Source: Planctomycetes bacterium ADurb.Bin069 (GTDB lineage Bacteria; Planctomycetota; UBA8108; UBA8890; UBA8898). From it: DNA of 64,000 nt. The stretch is from assembly GCA_002070955.1 (NCBI GenBank), contig MWEK01000024.1, positions 1-64,000 on the forward strand, written 5' to 3'. The notes beneath the pieces are model-generated. The model did not search any database. It was not told the DNA's origin and was given only the letters and a program-made list of their open reading frames with translations. Positions 28,013 to 37,379 of this stretch are shown in pieces (position 1 is the stretch's first letter; each line of letters begins with the position of its first letter). The position numbers were made by a program, and so were the translations under genes.

Positions 28013-29593
28013 GTGAGCATTGCCGTGGCTAGGACTCCGCTGTCGGGCCGAGTGCCCGCGCTGCTGCGCCGCCTCCGAAACGAGGAGGACCCCGCGGCCC
28101 TCATCCCTTCGATCCTAGCCGCGTTGGCTCAGACCAAGAACGCCGAGCGGGCGCTGCTCGTCGAGGCCCGCGGCGAGGACTTGCGCGTCCCCTGGTCCGC
28201 CACCATCGAGGGCGACGCGGTGATCGAGGCTGCGCGCCGCGCGCCCGCCGACCTGCTCCGCGCCGCGCGGCCGCACGCCGCCGAGGAGATGTGCGCCGGC
28301 GCCGCCGGGCTGCCAGCCGAAATCGCGCGGGAGTTTCAGGCCCTCGACAAGCGGGGCGCCGTGCTGGTCCGGCTCGGCGGCCAGGGCGAACTCGGCACGT
28401 GGCTGTACCTCGAGAACCGCTTCTGCGAGCTGGCCGCGGGCCAGGACATCGATTCGGCCTGGGCCCTCGACATCGAGCTTCTGCGGCTTTGCCTGTGGAT
28501 CATGCGCCTGCGCGGCGAGCTCGCTCAGGAACGCGACCAGCGCACGAAGGCCGAGGCGCTCGTCGCGCGGATGAACATGCCCGGCGCCGGCGTTCCCGTC
28601 CCGGCGGCCGTGCAGGACGGGCCCCGGCGCAAGGGCGGCTACGCGCGGATCGTGACCTGCTCTCCGCGCATGCATGCGATCTTCGCCGTGTTGGACAAGA
28701 TCGCGCACACCGCGGCGCCGGTCCTGATCATGGGCGAGAGCGGCACGGGCAAGGAGCTCGTCGCCATGGCGATCCACGAGAACAGCCCCCGCGCCGGCAA
28801 ACCCTTCATTCCCGAGAACTGCGCCGCGCTGACCGAGACGCTCCTGGAGAGCGAGCTCTTCGGCTACAAGAGGGGCGCGTTCACCGGCGCGAATGCCGAC
28901 CGCAAGGGGCTCTTCGAGATGGCCGACGGCGGCACGCTGTTCCTGGACGAGGTCGGCGAGATGAGCCTCAACATGCAGAAGAAGCTCCTGCGCGTCCTCC
29001 AGGAAAACGTCATCAGACCCGTCGGCGGGAAAGATCTCGTTCCCGTCGACGCGCGCATTATTTCGGCGACGAACCGGGATCTCGTCCTCGAGGTCCAGGA
29101 GGGCCAATTCCGGGAGGACCTGTACTACCGCCTCAACGTGATCACCATCGATCTGCCGCCCCTCAGGGAGCGGCTCGAGGACGTGCCGCTTCTCGTGCGG
29201 CATTTCCTGGAGGAACTCGCGCGCAAGCACGGCGCGCCCAAGCGCGTCGCCCCCGAAGCGCTCGAGTTCCTCGGTTCCTACCATTGGCCGGGCAACGTGC
29301 GCGAGCTTCACAACGAGATCCAGCGGGTGTACGCTCTGGCGGGCGAGACGATCGAGGCGCGCGATTTGTCCGTGAAGATCCGCAACCGCGATCAGGCCGC
29401 CCGCGGCTTCACGATGGCCGACCTCGAGTTGCTTCCCCTCAAACAGGCGGTCGAGAGCTTCGAACGCGAGTTCCTGCGGCGCGCGCTGGCGCGCTTTTCC
29501 GGCAGCCGCAGTCGAATTGCCCAGACGCTCGGAGTCCCTAAGACGAGCCTCTATCAGAAGCTGCAGAAATACGGCCTCATGGGGACGGCATAG
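28013..29593 (+). CDS. sigma-54-dependent transcriptional activator
   Basis: 526 aa. The N-terminal 200 residues look like a GAF-type sensor (no receiver Asp pattern). The central AAA+ domain has Walker A GESGTGKE near residue 241, the sigma-54-contacting loop RGAFTGA near 288, Walker B GGTLFLDEVGE, and PLRERLEDVPLLVRHFLEEL. The C-terminus is a Fis-type helix-turn-helix (SRSRIAQTLGVPKTSLYQKL, about 496-520). It should open sigma-54 holoenzyme promoters by ATP hydrolysis. The start is GTG at 28013 with GGGGAG upstream; the longer ATG start at 27923 lies in the promoter. Its AAA+ domain is closely similar to that of the next gene, suggesting related control. No rpoN is in the window. Confidence 0.9.
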   Translation: MSIAVARTPLSGRVPALLRRLRNEEDPAALIPSILAALAQTKNAERALLVEARGEDLRVPWSATIEGDAVIEAARRAPADLLRAARPHAAEEMCAGAAGLPAEIAREFQALDKRGAVLVRLGGQGELGTWLYLENRFCELAAGQDIDSAWALDIELLRLCLWIMRLRGELAQERDQRTKAEALVARMNMPGAGVPVPAAVQDGPRRKGGYARIVTCSPRMHAIFAVLDKIAHTAAPVLIMGESGTGKELVAMAIHENSPRAGKPFIPENCAALTETLLESELFGYKRGAFTGANADRKGLFEMADGGTLFLDEVGEMSLNMQKKLLRVLQENVIRPVGGKDLVPVDARIISATNRDLVLEVQEGQFREDLYYRLNVITIDLPPLRERLEDVPLLVRHFLEELARKHGAPKRVAPEALEFLGSYHWPGNVRELHNEIQRVYALAGETIEARDLSVKIRNRDQAARGFTMADLELLPLKQAVESFEREFLRRALARFSGSRSRIAQTLGVPKTSLYQKLQKYGLMGTA

Positions 29594-29623
29594 GCGAGCC
29601 TCCGCGCCCCCGCCGCCAAAGCC

Positions 29624-29653
29624 TTTACAGCCGCCCTTCTTCTATGGTATTAT
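29624..29653 (+). promoter_or_regulatory. strong promoter before the 1902-aa regulator
   Basis: TTTACA (29624-29629), 18-base spacer, TATTAT (29648-29653) with TG-G before it. Five of six match in both hexamers plus an extended -10. The leader to the ATG at 29811 is about 150 bases. Confidence 0.65.
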
Positions 29654-29675
29654 AGCGGCATTATTCTGTGGCAAA

Positions 29676-29702
29676 GCGGTCACATATGTCGCCGCGGTCA
29701 CA
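29676..29702. repeat. direct repeat GCGGTCACA, possible operator
   Basis: GCGGTCACA occurs at 29676-29684 and 29694-29702, an 18-base period, just downstream of the predicted transcription start. Half-sites on nearly the same helix face suggest a dimeric regulator, perhaps the downstream protein itself. Confidence 0.4.
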
Positions 29703-29810
29703 CACAAACACGCGTTGACGTGATGGGTTCGTCACGCGCCGTGATTGCCGGGGAAGCCGGTAGGCCCGCAAGCGAGTGTGCCCGCCAAGCTCGGTGCTCG
29801 AAGGAGCCGC

Positions 29811-32800
29811 ATGGTCGCCCCGCTCGTTCTCGATGAACGCTATCGCGTGGTACGCCAGATCCGGCAGACCGAAGACACTGCGCTCTTCCTGGTCCGCGAC
29901 CTGGCGCACGACGCCCTCGTAGCGCTCAAGGTGTTCCTGGCGCCGGATGAGAACGCGCTCAAGTCCTACCAGAAACACCTCCAGGTGATCCAAACGCTCT
30001 CGCACCCGCATATCGCCAAAACCCTCGATTCGGGCACCACCGAGGCGAGCAGTCAGTTCCTCTTCGGCGGCGGCCGCGGCAAGCACCTCTATCTGGCCAC
30101 CGAGTACATCGTCGGCCCCAACTTCCAGACCGCCTTCCCGCCCGAGTCGCTGCTGAATGCGGCCGCGTACCGCAACTTCATAACGACCGCGCGCCAGGTC
30201 TGCGAGGCGCTGGACTACGTGCACCGCCGGAGCCTCGTTCACTTGGACATCAAACCGGAGAACATTCTCCTGGTCCCCGAGTCCGGCGGCCGCGGCTATT
30301 CGGCCAGACTCATCGACTTCGATCTCCTGCAAACCGTGAGCACGCCGATCGGCGCCAAGGTGCGCGGCACGCTCCCGCTCGTGAGCCCCGAGGTCCTCCG
30401 CGACTCGCTCATCAGCGAGAAGGCCGACCTGTACTCCCTGGGCGCGACGCTGTACCTCGTCGCGTCGGGAAGGCACCCTTTCTCGGCCTCCACCGACCGC
30501 GGCCTCATCAAGCGCATCCTGTGGCACCAGCCCGCGCCGCTGGAGAAACTCGCCCCGCAGCTCCCGCACGCCTTTTGCGCCCTCGTCGACGATCTTCTCC
30601 AGAAGAATCCCGTCAAACGCCCCGCGTCGGCGCGGGAGGTCGCCGAACGCCTCGATTCGCTCCTCGGCGCCTCGAGCAAGGGCCGCGCGGGCGCCGGTGC
30701 CCGGGAGGAGCCGCGCCCCCGCCGCGGCGAGGAAGCCGAACTGATCGGCGGGCGGAACTCGCTCCGCGCGCTCAGCGGCGAAATCGACAACCTCGCCAAC
30801 GGCGAGGCTTTGTACCGTCTCGTCCTGCTCCAAGGCGAGTCCGGCACCGACAAGGGCCTGCTCCTCACCGAGCTCACGCGCTACGCGGCGCTCAAGGGCA
30901 TCAGGGTCTTCCGCAGCGATTGCGCCCTCCCCGCCGCCAACCCCTACGAACCGCTCCGCGCGGCCCTCGCGGCAATCGAGACCCAGGCTCCGCTCGATCG
31001 CGCGGTGCGCGCCCGGGCGCGCAAGGCGCTTCTGGTGCTCGACGGCCGCACCGGAGAGCTGCCCGCTCCCCGGGACGCGCGCCAGGCCGAGGATCTGCGC
31101 ACCGCGTTCTTCGCGGGGGCGGCCGAACTCTTCATCGCCGCGGCCGCCGGCCGCGCGGTGGTGCTCATGTTCGAGAACCTCGACCGCGCCGACCCCGCCC
31201 TGGCGGCGTGCATCGGCTTTCTCGCGCGGCTGCTGCACGTGCGCGCTCGGCGCGTCATCCAGGGCCGCGCCGCCCGCTCGACCGCCGACCTGCTCTGCGT
31301 CGCCACGGTGGAAACGCCGCCGTCGCAGCCCCCCCCGCCCCACCTCCAGCGCCTCTTCGGCGCCGAATACGCCAGCGTCCTCCCCATGGAGTACCTCGAC
31401 CTGGAGGCCACCGAAGAGATGCTGCGGCAGTCGGACGGCGGCAGGGAGCTGCCGCCGGACATGGCGGCCGCCGTCCACCGGGCGACCGGAGGGCACCCGC
31501 GCTATCTCCTCGACGTGAAGGAAATCATGGCGCAGACGCCGCCAGCGCAGCTCCGCGCCCGGATCGAGGCGCTGCCCGCCGGCATGGAAGCCTACGTCCG
31601 CGCCCTCGCCGAGGCGGCTTCCCCCGACGAGCTGCGTATCGCCGCCTCCGTCGGGTACGCCGGCGGCGTCCTTCCTCTGCCTCTCGCCGTCGAGGCCCTC
31701 GGCATCGACCCCGCCGTCCTGCGCGAGTGCTGCGCGCACAGCCACCTCGTCGCGCTTCGCGAGGAACGTATCGAACTCCGCTGGCGGCCCGCCGCCGAAG
31801 TCTGCATCGCCCGCGCCGGGGGCGATGCGGAAGCTCTGCTCCTGAGCCTCGCGGCAACCTTCGAGGCTCACGGCATACCGTCGGCGGCGGCCCGCTTCTA
31901 CGCCCAGGCCGCCCACGCCGATGCGCCCCGGCCGGCCCTGCGCTACGCCGAAAGCGCGCAACGTCTGTTGGCATGGGAAGGCGCCCGAGCGCTGTGCGCC
32001 GACGTCGCGGCCCGGATCGAGGCGCCCGCGCCCGATTTTCTCGCCGCCTGGGCCGCGCTCGAACGTCTCGCGGGCAACGCGGAGCAGGCCGCGGTCCTGC
32101 TCGGACGCATCAGCCGCCCCGACCCGGCGCAACTCCTGGCGCTCGCGCGCTGCAAGGCCGACATCGGGCAGGCGCAGGAGGCGTTCGCCCTGCTGGAGGA
32201 TGCCCTCGCCGCCTCGGACCACGGCGCTGATCCCGCGGCGCGCCGGCGGATCGAGCTCGCCCTGGCCGAACTGCACATCGCGCAGGGCCAGCACGAGCGC
32301 GCCGAGGCGCTCCTCGACACAAGCGCCGACACGCCCGCGGCGCCGGCGGACCTCGCCGCCGAGGCCCGGCATCTCCTCGGGCGCGCCCACCTCGCCCGTA
32401 AGAACTGGCCTCAAGCGCTGGCATGCTTCCAGAAGGCGTCCCAAGGTTTTCTCGAAGCGCAGGACACCGCGCGCGCTTGCCGCGACCGGATCGCGGCGGG
32501 CGATGCGCTCGTCGGCCGCGGGGATTTCGGGCAGGCGCTCGGCGCCTTTCGCCACGCCTTGGCCCTCGCCGAGGAGCACAACAATCCGCTCCTGGAGGCG
32601 CTTGCGGCCCAGAAGATCGGCGTCACCCATTACCGGCGCGGCGAGCACGACAGCGCCCGCGAACACCTTCAAGCCGCTCACACGCTGTGGGAGGATCTGG
32701 GCCAGGAGCGGCCCCGCGCCGACGCCCTCAACAACCTCGGGCTGGTCCATCGCAGCACGGGCAACCTCACCGAGGCCGCGCGTCATTTCCAAAACGCGCT

Positions 32801-35519
32801 GGCAATCCTTTCCGCCCTCGGCGACGACGAGGGCCAGGCGGCGGTGCTCAACAACCTCGCCTCGGTGCTCGATGCGCACGGGCGCTATCGCGATGCGCTC
32901 ACCCAGAGCTTCAAGGCGCTCGATCTGCGCAAGAAGCAGCGCGACCCCTTCGGAATCGCGCTGTCCTACTTCCGCCTTGGGTGGATCTACCGCCACCTCG
33001 GCGACCTTGACCACGCCCGGTCCTTCGCCCAGAAGAGCCACGACCTCCGGGTCGAGGTCTCGGACAAGCTCGGCCTGGCGCACGCGCTGCATCTCCTCGG
33101 CCAGATCGACCTCCTCCAGGGACGCTACGGCCAGAGCCTCATCAGGCTGCGCCAGAGCATGACGCGCTTCCAGTCCCTGGGCGATCGCATCGGGAAAGTG
33201 CCTCTGCTGCTCACGACCGCCCGCCTGTACATCGAACTCGGGTTTCCGGACGGCGCGACCGAGAACCTCGACCAGGGCGAGAATCTCGCCGACCACCACG
33301 GGCTCGCCGGGCACCGCGCGGAGGCGCGCGTCATCCGCGCGATCCTTAAGAACGCCCAGGGCGACCTCTACGCCGCCGAGGAGCTGCTCCGCGAGGCCGA
33401 GCAGCTCCTCAAGGACGAGCCCAGCAAGAAGTCCCTCGCCGAAATCCTCCTGCTCCGCGCGCAGGTCCTGTTGGCCCTGGGCAACCGTTCCAAGAGCGAG
33501 GACGCCCTGGAGCGCGCCTACAACCTCATCAGCGAGATCGACGCCCGCGATCTGGCGCCCTCCTATTTCCTCCTCCGCGCCCGCAGCACGCTTGCCGGGC
33601 AGCCGCTGGCCCACGATACCGCCGAGCAGCTCCTCGCCCGCGCCATCGCCGAGGCCCAGGAAATCTCGCTGCGGCCCCTTCTGGCGCGCCTGCATCTGGA
33701 CTTCGCGGAGCTCTGTGGCACCCGCAACGCGCTCCAAGCCGGGCGCGAGCACATCGCCCGCGCCGAAGAGATCCTGCGGCAGCTCGAGGAAGGGCTGCCG
33801 CTGCGCTTCCAGAGCTCCTTCGCCCAGAGCGCCCTCGCGCGCCGGGTGCGCCTGGAGGCCGAGCGTCACGCGGCCGCCACGGCGGGCGCGCCGGCGGCCG
33901 CCCCGCCCAGCGATGCCGAACCCGCTCATCTCCGGGAGCGGCTGCGCAACATCGAGCGGCTCCAGGAGATCGCGCAGGCCATCAACAGCGAGTTGGTGGT
34001 CGACAAGGTTCTGACGCGGATCATCGACGCGGCGCTGGAGTTGGTCAACGCCGAACGCGGCTTCCTCATCGTCGGCGCCGGCAAGGACCAGAAGTTCCAG
34101 GTCGCGCGCGACCTCCTCGGCGAGGACCTAAGCGATCCATCCCGGGAGATCAGCCAATCCATCGCCCGCGAGGTGCTGACGACCGGGCGGCCGCTTGTCA
34201 CCAACGACGCCGTGGGCGACGCGCGCCTCGCGCGCTTCAAGAGTGTGCGCGATCTCAAGCTCATGTCGATCGCGTGCCTCCCGCTGCCCGGCCGCGAGAA
34301 GACCATCGGCACCCTCTATCTGGACAACCGGAGCATGAAGAACGCCTTCAAGGACGAGGATCTCGCCACCCTCGTCACGCTCTGCAACCAGGCGGCGATC
34401 GCCCTTGAGAACGCGCGGTTGCTGGAGGACAACAGCCGCACGCGCCGGGCCCTGGAGGAGTCCAACGCCCGCATTGCGGCCCTCAACCGCCGCCTCGCGG
34501 ACAAGCTCCGGGCAAAGAGCGTCGCCCTGAAGCAAGCCCACACCCTCCTGGAGGACCGCTTCCGCTTCAGCAACATCATCGGGAAGAGCAAGGCGATGCA
34601 GGAGGTCTTCCACGTGATCCGCCGCGTGGCGGCCACCGACCTGCCCGTGCTCATCGAGGGCGAGAGCGGCACGGGCAAGGAGCTTATTGCCAACGCCATC
34701 CACTTCAACAGCGCCCGCCGGGCGCAACCGATCATCTCGGAGAACTGCGGCGCCCTCACGGCGACGCTGCTGGAAAGCGAGCTCTTCGGCCACGAGCGCG
34801 GGGCTTTCACCGGAGCGATCAAGGACAAGCAGGGGCTCTTCGAGATCGCCGACCGGGGCACGCTCTTCCTCGACGAGGTCGGCGACATGGACCTGGACAT
34901 GCAGAAGAAGCTGCTCCGGGTGTTGGAGGCCGGCGAGATCCGGCGCGTCGGCGGCAAGGATGTCATCACCGTCGATGTGCGGGTCATCACCGCCACCAAC
35001 CACAAGCTGAGCAGTCTGGTCGCGTCCGGGCGTTTCCGCGAGGACCTGTTCTGGCGGCTCAACGTCATCCGTATTTCCGTGCCGCCGCTCCGGGAGCGCC
35101 GCGAGGACATCCCCCTCCTCGTGGAGCATTTCCTGAAGAAGATCGCCGAGGCCCAGGGCGAGCCGTCCAAGCATCTGAGCCCGGAGGCGCTCCGCCGGCT
35201 GCTAGCCTACCACTGGCCGGGCAACGTCCGGGAACTGCACCATTTCCTGGAGCGCACCCACCTGCTGGCCCACGGCGACACCATCGGGCCGCAGGACGTG
35301 ACGTTCGAGGCGGACCAGGCCGCCCCGTCCGCCGCCATCGCCCGGGAAAGCGCCAACCTCAAGCAGGCCAAGGAGGAATTCACCAAGTGGTTCCTCCTGC
35401 GGGCGCTGGCCGAGCACGGCGGCGTCGTGTCCCGCGCGGCCCAGCACTGCGGGATCAGCCGGGAGACCCTGCACCGGCTCCTGCGCAAATACCGGCTGGA
35501 GGAGGAGGCGGGCGAATAA
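29811..35519 (+). CDS. Ser/Thr kinase-ATPase-TPR-GAF-sigma54 activator fusion
   Basis: 1902 aa, starting at ATG 29811 with GAAGGAG five bases upstream. Order: protein-kinase fold about 10-285 (VALK K40, catalytic loop HLDIKPEN at 144-151, SPE); AAA_16/MalT-like ATPase about 310-690; TPR array about 700-1330 (HLLGRAHLARKNWPQALACF, ALNNLGLVHRSTGNLTEAA); GAF about 1390-1555; sigma-54 AAA+ about 1583-1830 (GESGTGKE, RGAFTGA, GTLFLDEVGD); Fis-type HTH about 1866-1893. The kinase lacks a glycine-rich loop (IRQTEDTALF) and has DFD in place of DFG. The first P-loop reads GESGTDKG, without the canonical Gly-Lys-Thr/Ser. The sigma-54 module looks intact. Similar fusions occur in myxobacteria and planctomycetes. 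Likely a signal-integrating activator; targets unknown. Confidence 0.9.
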   Translation: MVAPLVLDERYRVVRQIRQTEDTALFLVRDLAHDALVALKVFLAPDENALKSYQKHLQVIQTLSHPHIAKTLDSGTTEASSQFLFGGGRGKHLYLATEYIVGPNFQTAFPPESLLNAAAYRNFITTARQVCEALDYVHRRSLVHLDIKPENILLVPESGGRGYSARLIDFDLLQTVSTPIGAKVRGTLPLVSPEVLRDSLISEKADLYSLGATLYLVASGRHPFSASTDRGLIKRILWHQPAPLEKLAPQLPHAFCALVDDLLQKNPVKRPASAREVAERLDSLLGASSKGRAGAGAREEPRPRRGEEAELIGGRNSLRALSGEIDNLANGEALYRLVLLQGESGTDKGLLLTELTRYAALKGIRVFRSDCALPAANPYEPLRAALAAIETQAPLDRAVRARARKALLVLDGRTGELPAPRDARQAEDLRTAFFAGAAELFIAAAAGRAVVLMFENLDRADPALAACIGFLARLLHVRARRVIQGRAARSTADLLCVATVETPPSQPPPPHLQRLFGAEYASVLPMEYLDLEATEEMLRQSDGGRELPPDMAAAVHRATGGHPRYLLDVKEIMAQTPPAQLRARIEALPAGMEAYVRALAEAASPDELRIAASVGYAGGVLPLPLAVEALGIDPAVLRECCAHSHLVALREERIELRWRPAAEVCIARAGGDAEALLLSLAATFEAHGIPSAAARFYAQAAHADAPRPALRYAESAQRLLAWEGARALCADVAARIEAPAPDFLAAWAALERLAGNAEQAAVLLGRISRPDPAQLLALARCKADIGQAQEAFALLEDALAASDHGADPAARRRIELALAELHIAQGQHERAEALLDTSADTPAAPADLAAEARHLLGRAHLARKNWPQALACFQKASQGFLEAQDTARACRDRIAAGDALVGRGDFGQALGAFRHALALAEEHNNPLLEALAAQKIGVTHYRRGEHDSAREHLQAAHTLWEDLGQERPRADALNNLGLVHRSTGNLTEAARHFQNALAILSALGDDEGQAAVLNNLASVLDAHGRYRDALTQSFKALDLRKKQRDPFGIALSYFRLGWIYRHLGDLDHARSFAQKSHDLRVEVSDKLGLAHALHLLGQIDLLQGRYGQSLIRLRQSMTRFQSLGDRIGKVPLLLTTARLYIELGFPDGATENLDQGENLADHHGLAGHRAEARVIRAILKNAQGDLYAAEELLREAEQLLKDEPSKKSLAEILLLRAQVLLALGNRSKSEDALERAYNLISEIDARDLAPSYFLLRARSTLAGQPLAHDTAEQLLARAIAEAQEISLRPLLARLHLDFAELCGTRNALQAGREHIARAEEILRQLEEGLPLRFQSSFAQSALARRVRLEAERHAAATAGAPAAAPPSDAEPAHLRERLRNIERLQEIAQAINSELVVDKVLTRIIDAALELVNAERGFLIVGAGKDQKFQVARDLLGEDLSDPSREISQSIAREVLTTGRPLVTNDAVGDARLARFKSVRDLKLMSIACLPLPGREKTIGTLYLDNRSMKNAFKDEDLATLVTLCNQAAIALENARLLEDNSRTRRALEESNARIAALNRRLADKLRAKSVALKQAHTLLEDRFRFSNIIGKSKAMQEVFHVIRRVAATDLPVLIEGESGTGKELIANAIHFNSARRAQPIISENCGALTATLLESELFGHERGAFTGAIKDKQGLFEIADRGTLFLDEVGDMDLDMQKKLLRVLEAGEIRRVGGKDVITVDVRVITATNHKLSSLVASGRFREDLFWRLNVIRISVPPLRERREDIPLLVEHFLKKIAEAQGEPSKHLSPEALRRLLAYHWPGNVRELHHFLERTHLLAHGDTIGPQDVTFEADQAAPSAAIARESANLKQAKEEFTKWFLLRALAEHGGVVSRAAQHCGISRETLHRLLRKYRLEEEAGE

Positions 35520-35629
35520 CGCCCCTCCCGCGCTCAAGTCCCGCCCCCCAGGTACCGATACTGCTCAACGGCGGCGGTTCCGATGCCGCCTCGACGCTGC
35601 GCCGTTCATGTTGTTCAGGGGAGGTGCTC

Positions 35630-36514
35630 ATGCACAGGCTTCGGCCGTTCCTTGCCGTCGCGGGGGCGATGCTTGCGGTGGGCGCCCTGTCTTCCTGCTA
35701 CACCTACGGCACGGAACCGGAGTGGGTCAAGGGGCGGCTGTCGGACCAACCCAAGTCTTACCGCCGCGCCGTTCTCATTCCCGCGGAGCAGTGGATGGAG
35801 CAGTACAAGCAGCTTCGCGAGGATCCGGCCTACGGGCAGCGCAACTACCGCATCGCCATCGGCGTCCCCCTGGCCGTCGAGATCGTCGGGGAGAACCTCG
35901 TACGTTCCGTGTACGTGAGCCCCGACGGCACCGTCGATCTGCCCCTCGTCGGCACGGTGTACGCCGCCGGCAAGCGCATCAGCGAGCTGCGCGGCGAGCT
36001 GGCGACGCGCTACGAGCCCTTTTTCAGGGACAAGGTCCAGGTGAACGTCAATACGGATCGTCCCACCGGGTTGCTCGGCGGGGACAACCGCTGGAGCATC
36101 GGCGGCCGCGCCACCGTGATCGTGGGCGACTACGGCATCATCGGCCGAACCGTCGACCTGCAGGGCGACGAGAACCTGCTGGAGGCGCTGTTCGGCTACG
36201 GCCGCGGCTACGCCGCCCACATGAACCTCGGCGTCAAGCCCGAGCTGCGGGAGGTGGGCGTCATCCGCCAGTACGTCACCGACCAGACCACCGGCGCGAC
36301 GGAAACGGCGATCATCCTGTGCAATGTCGAGCGGCTGCTTTTCGGGGGCGATGTCTCCCAGAACGTGCCCATCCGCCACAAGGACATCGTCTTCGTGCCG
36401 CGGCGCCGCGACACGCTTCTGGAGGAAATCCACGATGCGCTGGGATACTGGGGCCAGATCCTGAGCAACACCCAACAAATCCGCGACATCGTCAAGGCAA
36501 TGGAGCATTGGTAA
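35630..36514 (+). CDS. polysaccharide export lipoprotein (Wza-like)
   Basis: 294 aa. GGGGAGGTG ribosome site. Signal MHRLRPFLAVAGAMLAVGALSSC with lipobox LSSC, so an outer-membrane lipoprotein is likely. Residues about 75-135 are the polysaccharide export N domain (YRIAIGVPLAVEIV, VYVSPDGTVDLPLVGTVYAA, ISELRGELATRY). A SLBB-like sugar-binding/ring domain follows (RATVIVGDYGIIGR, IPIRHKDIVFVPRR-like end VPIRHKDIVFVP). Wza-type proteins form the outer-membrane channel for capsule or exopolysaccharide. No glycosyltransferase, Wzx or Wzc lies adjacent, but Ugd is present at 59.7 kb. It is followed at 28 bases by a helical protein, probably one operon. Confidence 0.87.
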   Translation: MHRLRPFLAVAGAMLAVGALSSCYTYGTEPEWVKGRLSDQPKSYRRAVLIPAEQWMEQYKQLREDPAYGQRNYRIAIGVPLAVEIVGENLVRSVYVSPDGTVDLPLVGTVYAAGKRISELRGELATRYEPFFRDKVQVNVNTDRPTGLLGGDNRWSIGGRATVIVGDYGIIGRTVDLQGDENLLEALFGYGRGYAAHMNLGVKPELREVGVIRQYVTDQTTGATETAIILCNVERLLFGGDVSQNVPIRHKDIVFVPRRRDTLLEEIHDALGYWGQILSNTQQIRDIVKAMEHW

Positions 36515-36542
36515 GAGGGCCCGGCCGGCGAGGAGGACTGCA

Positions 36543-37184
36543 ATGACCGATTATCCGACGCATTCGGCGATCGACACGGTGAAGCGCATCGCCCAGGAGG
36601 TCGTGCGGGAGGAACTCAAGCAGCTTCGCAGCCGGATCCAGGAGGTCTGCCTCTCCGCCGTCGAGGCGGGGCTCGGGCAGTTCCTGGTTTCCGAACGCTT
36701 CACGCGCGCCGTCACGGAGGCCGCGCCGGCGGACCTCGACGCCAAGATCAAGGCGCGAATTGCCGCCTGCCTCCCCGAGGCGCTGGCCGCCGAGCCGGTG
36801 CGGACCTTCTTCTACGGGCTGCTGAAGGACAAGGGCAAGGAGGTCTTCAAGCAGGCGATCTTCGGCGGCAGCCTCGACCTGACGAAGGTCATCGCCCGCG
36901 TCGTCGAGCAGTCGCTGGACAGCCGCGCCGGCGCCGTTGTCGCCGGCAACTCCGGGGGCGGTGGCGCGAGCATCGCGGGCGCGGTCCAATCCTACCTCGC
37001 CCAGAACCTCGGGAAGGAGCTCTCCCGCGCCGTTCAGGAAGAAATGCGCAAGTTCCTGGGTTCCGAGCAGATGAAGGAACTCCTGGACTCCAAGTTCCGG
37101 GCCATCGACGTCTACCTCAAGACCGACCTGATTCCGCGGGTCGTCAAGCGCGAAATCGCCAAAATCGAAGAGACGCACGCCTGA
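36543..37184 (+). CDS. helical hypothetical protein
   Basis: 213 aa, not recognised. AGGAGG lies six bases before the ATG. The protein is almost entirely helical and charged (TVKRIAQEVVREELKQLRSR, IPRVVKREIAKIEE), with one glycine patch (NSGGGGAS) and no signal peptide or membrane segment. It has several Leu/Val heptad-like stretches and could be a coiled-coil partner. The 28-base distance from the export lipoprotein gene suggests cotranscription and perhaps a role with it. Confidence 0.8.
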   Translation: MTDYPTHSAIDTVKRIAQEVVREELKQLRSRIQEVCLSAVEAGLGQFLVSERFTRAVTEAAPADLDAKIKARIAACLPEALAAEPVRTFFYGLLKDKGKEVFKQAIFGGSLDLTKVIARVVEQSLDSRAGAVVAGNSGGGGASIAGAVQSYLAQNLGKELSRAVQEEMRKFLGSEQMKELLDSKFRAIDVYLKTDLIPRVVKREIAKIEETHA

Positions 37185-37255
37185 GCCCGCGTTTCACCGG
37201 AGGGGATCGGGGCGTCCCGCCGCGGAGGCGGACGTGGCGGCGGACGCCTCCAACG

Positions 37256-37264
37256 TGATATGAT
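37256..37264 (+). promoter_or_regulatory. extended -10 promoter TGATATGAT
   Basis: TG-A-TATGAT, 115 bases before the ATG at 37380. An in-frame ATG at 37260 lies inside it and is therefore unlikely to be the start. Confidence 0.45.
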
Positions 37265-37379
37265 TTCATTGGTTGCGGCGCGTCTCGGCCGCTCCGCGCC
37301 GCGAAGGCGCTCCGAGCACGGGCCGCGCGGCGGCCGGCTGCGCGGAACCTCGGGCGCGAAACAATACCTGGAACCCTCG

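Noticed and set aside
29665..29690. Possible sigma-54 (-24/-12) promoter at TGTGGCAAAGCGGTC
   Set aside because: It has TGGC, but the downstream TTGC half is missing at the required distance.
29661..33929. 1422-codon minus-strand open frame
   Set aside because: Antisense to the kinase/TPR regulator, whose domains are unmistakable; shadow only.
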